Positions 1 to 5,024 of a stretch of 5,024 nucleotides of DNA are shown piece after piece. Source of the DNA: CSP1-8 sp049688015. Its GTDB lineage: Bacteria > Desulfobacterota > Deferrimicrobia > Deferrimicrobiales > Deferrimicrobiaceae. Positions within the stretch are counted from its first letter, which is position 1. Each line of letters opens with the position of its first letter. The DNA lies in contig JBAVJZ010000158.1 of NCBI GenBank assembly GCA_049688015.1, positions 1-5,024 of the forward strand, given 5' to 3'. Below the pieces are notes generated by a model. That model had not been told where the DNA came from. It saw only the letters and a program-made list of their open reading frames with translations, and ran no database searches. A program made the position numbers and the translations under genes.

Positions 1-92
1 GCCTTGCGCCCGCATGCGGAAAGAAGGCTAATAACCATGAGAAACAGGGCGAGGACGAGGAAAGCGCGAACGCCCCGGGTCCGTGGACTCAT
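1..92 (-). CDS. Small lipoprotein, N-terminal part (LptM/LppL-like candidate), runs off left edge
   Basis: Partial gene: 30 codons and two bases of the next lie in the window. The start is ATG at 92..90, overlapping the argH TGA in an ATGA. An in-frame TAA at 101..99 rules out a longer form apart from the non-standard ATC. The product begins with a basic segment MSPRTRGVR, then a hydrophobic stretch AFLVLALFLMVISLL (residues 10-24), then a lipobox LSAC with the lipidated cysteine at residue 27, followed by Gly-Arg-Lys-Ala. This is a textbook type II (lipoprotein) signal peptide, so the mature protein should be membrane anchored; lack of Asp at +2 argues against inner-membrane retention. Small lipoproteins starting Cys-Gly-x-Lys after the signal and encoded next to lysA or dapF belong to the LptM/YifL/LppL family, linked in E. 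coli to maturation of the LPS translocon LptD. Membership here is inference from about four mature residues and position. The rest of the protein is outside the window, so any other short lipoprotein remains possible. Confidence 0.8.
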   Translation of the reverse strand, partial: MSPRTRGVRAFLVLALFLMVISLLSACGRK

Positions 93-1465
93 GATTTTTT
101 AAGCGCCTCCAGCCGGGTCTTCACTCGTCTCGGCCCGGTCCCGCCCCGGACGTTGCGCATCCGGACGGAATTCGTAAGAGACACGAAATCGCGGATGTCC
201 TCGCCGATCTTGCGCGAGAAGGAGTGGAACTCCTTCAGGCTCAGGTCCTTTAGACGTTTCCCGTTCTTTTCGCAATAGAGGACGACCTTCCCGGTGATCT
301 CATGGGCTTTCCGGAACGGCATCCCTTTCCGGGCCAGATAATCGGCAAGGTCCGTGGCGGTCAGGAACCCGTCATCGCACGCCGCGCGCATACGGTCCTC
401 GTAGACCGTCATCCCCCGTATCAGCAGCGCTGCTCCGATGAGAGACTCCTTCACCGTTCGCGCCGAGTCGAACACCGGCTCCTTGTCCTCCTGCATGTCG
501 CGGTTGTAGGCGAGCGGCAGCCCCTTCATCACGGTGAGCAGGTTCACCAGGTTGCCGTATGCCCGGCCCGCCTTCCCCCGAATGAGCTCGGGCACATCGG
601 GATTCTTCTTCTGCGGCATGATGCTGCTTCCGGTGCAAAGCGAATCGGGCAGCGAGAGAAAACCGAACTCGGCGGAGGACCAGTAAACCATCTCCTCGGA
701 GAGCCGCGACAGATGCATCATGGCCATCGCGCAGGCATACAGGAAGTCCGCCGCGAAATCGCGGTCGGACACGGCGTCGATGCTGTTCTCGGTCACCTCC
801 TCCATGCCGAGTTCCACCGCGACGAATTCCCGGTCGACCGGAAAGGTGGTTCCCGCGAGGGCTCCCGCACCGAGGGGGGAGACGTTCGTCCTCCTTCGGG
901 CGTCCCGGAAGCGGTCCTGGTCCCGCGAAAACATTTCGTGGTAGGCGAGAAGATAATGGGAGAAGAGCACCGGCTGGGCCCTCTGCATGTGCGTGTATCC
1001 GGGCATCACGACGCCGAAAAGCTCCTCCGCCCGCGTCAGGATCGCCTCCTTGACCTTGTCCGTCATCAAAACGATGTCATCGATCGAATCGCGCAGGTAC
1101 AGGCGCAGGTCAAGCGACACCTGGTCGTTCCTGCTCCTTCCCGTGTGGAGCTTTCCCCCGATCTTCCCCACTTTCCGGATCAATAACTGCTCCACCGCCA
1201 TATGGATATCTTCCTGGGAGGAGTGAAAGGAGAGCTTCCCCTCATCGATCTCCTGCCGAATGGCCGTCAGGGCCGCGACGATCTTCCTGGCTTCCCCCTG
1301 CGGGATGATCTTCTGTCTGCCGAGCATCCGCGCGTGGGCGATGCTGCCCTCGATGTCGTGACGGTACAGGAGTATGTCGTAGGGAATCGACGCCGTGAAA
1401 TCCTCGACGAAAGCGTCGATCTGCCCGTCGAACCTTCCGCTCCACGGTTTTTTCTTCTTTGCCAT
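89..1465 (-). CDS. argH: Argininosuccinate lyase
   Basis: 458 residues, the usual length. It catalyses the last step of arginine synthesis: cleavage of argininosuccinate to arginine and fumarate, by a cytoplasmic homotetramer of the fumarase/aspartase superfamily. Visible motifs are an N-terminal PWSGRF (residues 7-12), HTGRSRND (107-114) in the substrate site, GYTHMQRAQP (156-165) with the conserved histidine 159, and the superfamily signature GSSIMPQKKNPD (279-290), whose serine pair 280-281 lies in the flexible catalytic loop. The C-terminus GGTGPRRVKTRLEAL matches the usual family ending. The ATG at 1465 is one base after the argG TGA (1469..1467). A modest GGAAG (1477..1473) lies 7 bases upstream, so translation is probably coupled to argG. 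The stop overlaps the start of the downstream lipoprotein gene. No residue expected for activity is missing. The N-terminus is lysine-rich (MAKKKK), which is common and carries no clear meaning. Confidence 0.98.
   Translation of the reverse strand: MAKKKKPWSGRFDGQIDAFVEDFTASIPYDILLYRHDIEGSIAHARMLGRQKIIPQGEARKIVAALTAIRQEIDEGKLSFHSSQEDIHMAVEQLLIRKVGKIGGKLHTGRSRNDQVSLDLRLYLRDSIDDIVLMTDKVKEAILTRAEELFGVVMPGYTHMQRAQPVLFSHYLLAYHEMFSRDQDRFRDARRRTNVSPLGAGALAGTTFPVDREFVAVELGMEEVTENSIDAVSDRDFAADFLYACAMAMMHLSRLSEEMVYWSSAEFGFLSLPDSLCTGSSIMPQKKNPDVPELIRGKAGRAYGNLVNLLTVMKGLPLAYNRDMQEDKEPVFDSARTVKESLIGAALLIRGMTVYEDRMRAACDDGFLTATDLADYLARKGMPFRKAHEITGKVVLYCEKNGKRLKDLSLKEFHSFSRKIGEDIRDFVSLTNSVRMRNVRGGTGPRRVKTRLEALKKS
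106..110 (-). promoter_or_regulatory. Shine-Dalgarno of the lipoprotein gene, inside argH
   Basis: GGAGG lies within the last codons of argH, 13 bases upstream of the lipoprotein ATG at 92. The spacer is longer than usual and A-rich (it contains AAAAAA). The motif is full strength, and no other start in this frame is available, so it supports the ATG. Re-initiation by ribosomes finishing argH is probably also involved because the stop and start overlap. Confidence 0.55.
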
Positions 1466-1466
1466 G

Positions 1467-2675
1467 TCAGCGCTTCCGGTCCCTGCGCATCGCCCGGATC
1501 TTGAGCCGAAGCGCGTTGATCTTCACGAACCCCTCCGCATCGCGTTGGTCGAACACGGTCTCCTTCTCGAACGTGGCGAAATCGCCACGATAGAGGGAGA
1601 CGGGGCTCGATCGGCCCGCCACGGTGCAGTTTCCCTTGTACAGCTTCAGCCGCGCGGTGCCGGTCACGTTCTCCTGACTCTTCACCACCATTTCCCTTAG
1701 CAACTCCATCTCCGGGGAGTACCAGTACCCGTAATAGATGAGTTCGGCGAACTTGGGAATCAACGAGTCCCGGAAATGCATCACTTCCCGGTCGAGAGTG
1801 ATCGATTCGACCGCCCGGTGCCCAACGTAAAGGATGGTCGCCCCCGGGGTCTCGTACACGCCGCGGGACTTGATCCCCACGTACCGGTTCTCGACCAGAT
1901 CGACCCGGCCGATCCCATTGATCCCCCCCAGCCTGTTGAGATGCGCGAGGAGCTTCGCCGGTCCCATTTTTTTCCCGTCTACCGCCACGGGAACCCCCCG
2001 GACGTATTCGATCTCCACGTATGTCTGCTTGTCCGGAGCCTTCTCGGGGGAACGGGTAAGGACGAACATGTCCTCGGGCGGCTCCGCCGCCGGGTCTTCG
2101 AGGATCCCTCCCTCGAAGCTGATGTGCATGAGATTCCGGTCGCTCGAGTACGGTTTCCGCACCGTCACAGGGGTCGGGATGCCGTGCTTCTTCGCATACT
2201 CCACGAGGTCGGTCCGCGACCGGAAATCCCACTCCCGCCAGGGCGTGATGACCCGTATGCCGGGCATGAGCGAGTAGTAGGTGAGCTCGAACCGGACCTG
2301 ATCGTTCCCCTTGCCGGTCGAACCGTGCGACACGGCGTCCGCCTTTTCCTTGCGGGCCACCTCGATCTGCTTCTTCGCGATGAGAGGACGGGCGATGGAG
2401 GTCCCGAGGAGGTATGACCCCTCGTACACCGCGTTCGCCATGAGAGCTGGGAAGATGAAATCCCGGACGAATTCGTCCTGGACGTTTTCCACGTACACCT
2501 TCGAGGCGCCGGTCTTCTTCGCCTTGGCGCGGACGGGCGCGAGCTCCTCCCCCTGACCGAGATCCGCCACGTAGGCGATCACCTCGCAGTCATACGTCTC
2601 GATCAGCCACCGGAGGATGACCGACGTGTCGAGCCCCCCGGAATACGCGAGCACGACCTTCTTCACTTTTTTCAC
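1467..2675 (-). CDS. argG: Argininosuccinate synthase
   Basis: 402 residues from the chosen GTG, the normal size. It joins citrulline and aspartate at the cost of ATP going to AMP and pyrophosphate, giving argininosuccinate. The enzyme is a cytoplasmic homotetramer with an N-terminal ATP-pyrophosphatase fold. Visible motifs are the ATP loop AYSGGLDTS (residues 10-18), GSTGKGNDQVRFE (118-130) that binds citrulline/aspartate and nucleotide, and NLMHISFEGGILEDP (181-195). The C-terminal DAEGFVKINALRLKI (379-393) matches the family's usual end. The GTG at 2675 is preferred because GGAGG stands 8 bases upstream and because it puts the ATP loop at the usual distance from the N-terminus. An ATG at 2699 and one at 2735 are in frame but would lie inside argF and add residues that do not look like ArgG. 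It follows argF after 13 bases and precedes argH by one base. Confidence 0.98.
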   Translation of the reverse strand: MKKVKKVVLAYSGGLDTSVILRWLIETYDCEVIAYVADLGQGEELAPVRAKAKKTGASKVYVENVQDEFVRDFIFPALMANAVYEGSYLLGTSIARPLIAKKQIEVARKEKADAVSHGSTGKGNDQVRFELTYYSLMPGIRVITPWREWDFRSRTDLVEYAKKHGIPTPVTVRKPYSSDRNLMHISFEGGILEDPAAEPPEDMFVLTRSPEKAPDKQTYVEIEYVRGVPVAVDGKKMGPAKLLAHLNRLGGINGIGRVDLVENRYVGIKSRGVYETPGATILYVGHRAVESITLDREVMHFRDSLIPKFAELIYYGYWYSPEMELLREMVVKSQENVTGTARLKLYKGNCTVAGRSSPVSLYRGDFATFEKETVFDQRDAEGFVKINALRLKIRAMRRDRKR

Positions 2676-2681
2676 TTCTTT

Positions 2682-2689
2682 CCCCTCCC
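2682..2689 (-). promoter_or_regulatory. Shine-Dalgarno that sets the argG start
   Basis: GGGAGGGG begins at the last base of the argF TAG stop (2691..2689). Its GGAGG core (2688..2684) is 8 bases from the GTG at 2675, ideal spacing. It decides for GTG over the in-frame upstream ATG at 2699. Confidence 0.8.
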
Positions 2690-3609
2690 TACGATCCATG
2701 TGGGATGAGTTTCTCCAGGATGGCCATCTGCGCATGCAGACGGTTCTCCGCCTGGTCGAACACGGCGGATCGGGTCCCTTCGATAACCTCGTCGGTGATC
2801 TCCTCCCCGCGATGGGCAGGGAGGCAGTGCATCACGATCGCATCCCTCCCCGCCACCCGAAGCAGATCGGAATCGATGCGGTAACCGCGGAAGGCCGCAA
2901 GACGTTTGCGCCGCTCCTTTTCCTGACCCATGCTCGTCCACACGTCGGTGTACAGGATGTCCGCCTTTCTTGCCGCCTCGACCGGATCCCGCAACACCCG
3001 GACGTCCCCCTTTCCTATCGCCTCCGCCTCCCGGCGGATCCTCGCGGAAGGCTCGTACCCCTTCGGGCATGCGACGCGTAATGTAAACCCGATGAGGTGG
3101 GCCGCTTCCACCCAGGAGTTCGCGACGTTGTTCCCGTCACCGACATAGGCGACGCGCATCCGTCGCAGGTCGAAGCCGCGCTCCCGGGCCGTCATGAGAT
3201 CGGCAAGAACCTGGCACGGGTGGTGGTCATCCGTCAGTCCGTTGATCACGGGGACGGACGCCGCGACAGCCATCTCTTCGGCGACGAGGTGGGAGAACGT
3301 CCGGATCATGATCCCGTCCGCATACCGGGAAAGAACGCGGGAGGTGTCCCGGACAGGCTCTCCGCGTCCGATCTGGGTGTCCGCCGGGGAAAGGAATAGG
3401 GCGTGTCCGCCCAGCCTGGCCATCCCCACCTCGAACGATACCCGGGTCCTCGTGGACGCTTTCTGGAACACCATGGCCAGCGACTTGCCTGCGAGCGGGC
3501 GCGGAGCGTTCCGTCGCCTCCCCCTCCGCTTCCATGCACGACCGGAAGAGACAAGGGAAAGGACCTCTCGCCCGGTAAGGTCGAGAACCCGAAGGAGATC
3601 CTTCTTCAC
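2689..3609 (-). CDS. argF: Ornithine carbamoyltransferase
   Basis: 306 residues, typical for anabolic ornithine transcarbamylase. It transfers the carbamoyl group of carbamoyl phosphate to ornithine, forming citrulline, and acts as a cytoplasmic trimer. The carbamoyl-phosphate loop is STRTR (residues 52-56, within FQKASTRTR), with HPCQ at 130-133. The ornithine side is marked by DVWTSMGQE (222-230), holding the SMG loop, and by HCLPAHRGEEI (261-271) with the cysteine that contacts ornithine. HPCQ with HCLPAHRG favours ornithine over acetyl- or succinylornithine as substrate. The GTG start (3609..3607) overlaps the argD TGA as GTGA and has a G-rich Shine-Dalgarno just upstream. The frame stays open far upstream through argD, but that part is argD read in another frame, not an extension. 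Residues 23-33 are unusually arginine-rich, in a segment that varies between family members. It ends 13 bases before argG. Confidence 0.97.
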   Translation of the reverse strand: MKKDLLRVLDLTGREVLSLVSSGRAWKRRGRRRNAPRPLAGKSLAMVFQKASTRTRVSFEVGMARLGGHALFLSPADTQIGRGEPVRDTSRVLSRYADGIMIRTFSHLVAEEMAVAASVPVINGLTDDHHPCQVLADLMTARERGFDLRRMRVAYVGDGNNVANSWVEAAHLIGFTLRVACPKGYEPSARIRREAEAIGKGDVRVLRDPVEAARKADILYTDVWTSMGQEKERRKRLAAFRGYRIDSDLLRVAGRDAIVMHCLPAHRGEEITDEVIEGTRSAVFDQAENRLHAQMAILEKLIPHGS

Positions 3610-4814
3610 TTCCGCCCCCTCTCCGGCAGGGAGCCCTCGAGAATCGAGAGGGCCTGCTGGATCTCCCCGTCGGTGACGGTCAGCGGCGGGAGAAACCGCA
3701 GAACATTCCCCGCCGTGCTGTTCACGACGAGACCGCTCGCAAGGCACCGGGTCGCGAGCTCCCGGGTCTCCCCGTCCATTTCGATCGCCAGCATGAGCCC
3801 CATGCCCCGGACCTCCCGGATGTCCTCCCGGCGGGACGCCAGCTTCCGGAGGCCTTCCGCGAACAGATCCCCCTTGCGTCGGACCTCGTCGAGAAACCCC
3901 GGCGTCCGAAGCGTTTCGAGTACGACCCTTGATGCGGCGCAGCAGACCGGGTTCCCTCCGAACGTGGCGCCGTGCGTCCCGGGGCCGAAGGACGCGGCGA
4001 CTTCGTCGTTCGCCACGGCGGCGCCCAGCGGGAGACCGTTGGCCAGTCCCTTCGCCAGAGTGACTATATCGGGGGTGATTCCGAACCGCTCGCTCGCGAG
4101 GACCGAACCGGTTCGCCCCAGGCCGGTCTGGATCTCGTCTACCACCAACAGGATCCCTCTTTCCCTGCAGAGCCGCTCGGCGGCCGCCAGGTATCCGGGT
4201 GGAGGTACCCGGACACCGCTTTCCCCCTGGATCGGCTCTATGAGGAACGCGCACGTCGTGTCCGTCAGGGCCGCCTCGAGCGCTGCCACGTCCCCGAACG
4301 CCACCGTCCGGAATCCGGGCAGCAGGGGCTCGAACCCCTTGTGCAATCTCGGCTGGGCCGTTGCGGACAGTCCCCCGTAGGTGCGTCCGTGGAACGAACC
4401 TTCCGCCACGACGATCTCGTGCGCACCCGTCTTCCCCCGGTCCGCGGACCACTTCCTTGCGAGTTTGATCGCCGCCTCGTTCGCCTCGGTTCCGCTGTTG
4501 CAGAAAAACACCTTGCCGCCGGTCGTGGAGGCGGACACGAGCCTTCCCAGTTCCGCCTGAACAGGCACATGGAAGAGGTTGGAGACGTGTACAAGGTTTT
4601 TCACCTGCAGGGAGACCGCTTGCGAGACCCCGGGGTGGGCGTGCCCCAGCAGGATGACCGCTATCCCCCCCAGAAAATCGAGATATTCCCTTCCGTCGAC
4701 GTCGAACAGCCGCGTTCCTTCCCCCCGGACGAAGACGACGGGGTTGCGGGAGTAGTTCCCCATCTGGTACGTCTGCGTCATGCCGATGATCTCGGAGGAT
4801 GTCATTCCCGTCAC
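3606..4814 (-). CDS. argD: Acetylornithine aminotransferase (PLP enzyme)
   Basis: 402 residues from the GTG at 4814 (399 from ATG at 4805), normal for the family. This class III (fold type I) aminotransferase moves an amino group from glutamate to N-acetylglutamate semialdehyde, giving N-acetylornithine; it is cytoplasmic and normally a dimer. Numbering from the GTG, visible motifs are NSGTEANEAAIKLARKW (106-122) with the PLP phosphate-binding SGTEA, SFHGRT (140-145), VVDEIQTGLGRTG (224-236) with the aspartate that pairs with the PLP ring nitrogen, and TLAKGLANGLPLGA (252-265) with Lys255 as the Schiff-base lysine. HGATFGGNP follows at 282-290. The GTG overlaps the argB TGA and has GGAG 8 bases upstream; the ATG at 4805, five bases after argB, is nearly as plausible but lacks a well-placed site. 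Related ArgD enzymes can also serve as DapC in lysine synthesis, a possibility here. Other class III aminotransferases, such as ornithine aminotransferase, are unlikely given the operon. Confidence 0.95.
   Translation of the reverse strand: MTGMTSSEIIGMTQTYQMGNYSRNPVVFVRGEGTRLFDVDGREYLDFLGGIAVILLGHAHPGVSQAVSLQVKNLVHVSNLFHVPVQAELGRLVSASTTGGKVFFCNSGTEANEAAIKLARKWSADRGKTGAHEIVVAEGSFHGRTYGGLSATAQPRLHKGFEPLLPGFRTVAFGDVAALEAALTDTTCAFLIEPIQGESGVRVPPPGYLAAAERLCRERGILLVVDEIQTGLGRTGSVLASERFGITPDIVTLAKGLANGLPLGAAVANDEVAASFGPGTHGATFGGNPVCCAASRVVLETLRTPGFLDEVRRKGDLFAEGLRKLASRREDIREVRGMGLMLAIEMDGETRELATRCLASGLVVNSTAGNVLRFLPPLTVTDGEIQQALSILEGSLPERGRK
3615..3624 (-). promoter_or_regulatory. Shine-Dalgarno that sets the argF start
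   Basis: GGAGAGGGGG lies in the last codons of argD. Its GAGG (3621..3618) is 8 bases from the GTG at 3609. The strong site plus the GTGA overlap with the argD stop fixes the start and points to coupled translation. Confidence 0.75.
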
Positions 4815-5024
4815 GTTCCCGGCTCCGCGGGGAGGATCTCCGTCCCGATGCCGGCATCGGTGAAGATTTCCAAAATCACGCTGTGGGGGACCCGCCCATC
4901 GAGAATGTGCACCTTTCTCACCCCCTTGCCCAGCGCCGTCAATCCGCATTCCACCTTGGGAATCATCCCGCCGGTGATCGTCCCGCCCATGATGGCAGCC
5001 GCCGTGTCGTCCGCAGTCATGGTG
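4811..5024 (-). CDS. argB: Acetylglutamate kinase, C-terminal part (runs off right edge)
   Basis: Only the last 70 codons, one further base and the stop are present; the gene continues past the right edge, and the internal methionine at 5020 is not its start. The enzyme phosphorylates N-acetylglutamate with ATP, the second and usually controlling step of arginine synthesis; it belongs to the amino acid kinase family and is cytoplasmic. The fragment shows GGTITGGMIPKVEC (4946..4987), holding the conserved lysine that contacts ATP phosphates, and then HILDGRVPHSVILEIFTDAG continuing to IGTEI (4835..4909). This second block is typical of arginine-sensitive hexameric kinases such as those of Thermotoga and Pseudomonas, and differs from the short E. 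coli-type ending. The N-terminal helix that goes with arginine sensitivity is outside the window. The TGA is followed at once by argD. Identification is firm despite the truncation, because both blocks are distinctive. Confidence 0.95.
   Translation of the reverse strand, partial: TMTADDTAAAIMGGTITGGMIPKVECGLTALGKGVRKVHILDGRVPHSVILEIFTDAGIGTEILPAEPGT
4823..4826 (-). promoter_or_regulatory. Shine-Dalgarno supporting the GTG start of argD
   Basis: GGAG in the last codons of argB, 8 bases upstream of the GTG at 4814. It is 17 bases from the alternative ATG at 4805, too far to serve it well. It is a short motif in G-rich coding DNA, so support is moderate. Confidence 0.45.

Noticed and set aside
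91..102. T-run on the plus strand at the end of argH as a possible terminator.
   Set aside because: It is an A-run in the direction of transcription, has no GC-rich hairpin next to it, and lies inside coding sequence with the next gene overlapping.
92..103. AAAAAA just before the argH stop: a -1 slip would join ArgH to the lipoprotein frame.
   Set aside because: The run is a hexamer preceded by T, not a canonical slippery heptamer. A fusion would bury the lipoprotein signal internally, and the ATG with GGAGG already explains expression.
302..1186. A 294-codon plus-strand open frame opposite argH, a possible antisense gene.
   Set aside because: Its composition is His/Arg/Pro-rich, typical of the reverse of a GC-rich gene. 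It has no domain and lies wholly within argH.
1267..2232. A 321-codon minus-strand open frame across the argG/argH junction.
   Set aside because: It lies in a different frame over two clear enzymes, has shadow-like Arg/Gly/Pro composition, and shows no recognisable motif.
1776..2417. A plus-strand open frame of 213 codons opposite argG.
   Set aside because: It mirrors argG codons and has no family motif; argG explains the region fully.
3511..3543. Arginine-rich stretch near the ArgF N-terminus (residues 23-33) as a possible insertion or nucleic-acid-binding patch.
   Set aside because: The distance from the start to the STRTR motif is normal for the family, so nothing is inserted. The segment is variable in ornithine carbamoyltransferases, and the codons fit the local GC bias.
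3403..4380. A plus-strand open frame of 325 codons opposite argD and the argF start.
   Set aside because: It is Ser/Arg/Pro-rich with no motif, and both conserved genes on the other strand account for the DNA.
2689..4857. A 722-codon open frame on the minus strand, suggesting a large protein fused to ornithine carbamoyltransferase.
   Set aside because: Only the last 306 codons look like a protein family. The upstream part is low-complexity Arg/Gly/Pro-rich sequence that overlaps the well-supported argD in another frame, an effect of high GC content.

Overview
The window is one stretch of a minus-strand arginine-biosynthesis operon. Read in the direction of transcription (right to left), it holds the 3' end of argB, then complete argD, argF, argG and argH, then the first 30 codons of a small lipoprotein gene that runs off the left edge. 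Every gene is on the minus strand. The longest space between genes is 13 bases, and three of the five junctions are 4-base stop/start overlaps if argD starts at its GTG. No promoter, terminator, RNA gene, mobile element, repeat or CRISPR array can be supported. The operon promoter must lie beyond the right edge, and transcription evidently continues past the left edge.

The genes cover most of the route from N-acetylglutamate to arginine. ArgB phosphorylates N-acetylglutamate. ArgC, not in the window, would reduce the product. ArgD transaminates the semialdehyde to N-acetylornithine. A deacetylase or acetyltransferase (ArgE or ArgJ, not in the window) would release ornithine. ArgF carbamoylates ornithine to citrulline, ArgG condenses citrulline with aspartate, and ArgH splits argininosuccinate into arginine and fumarate. 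All the enzymes are cytoplasmic and carry their family motifs intact. The ArgB C-terminus resembles the arginine-inhibited type of N-acetylglutamate kinase, which suggests feedback control at the top of the pathway.

The organism is a bacterium with high-GC DNA by eye, frequent GTG starts and strong G-rich Shine-Dalgarno sequences. From memory, the order argB-argD-argF-argG-argH followed by a short lipoprotein (and then lysA and dap genes) is typical of Geobacter-like Desulfuromonadia/Deltaproteobacteria. I favour that group but cannot prove it from this window.

This is an ordinary housekeeping region and I see no new system in it. The point most worth a second look is the tiny lipoprotein coupled to the argH stop codon. 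Its lipobox and the first residues after the cysteine recall the LptM/LppL family of small lipoproteins, which in other proteobacteria sit next to lysA or dapF.
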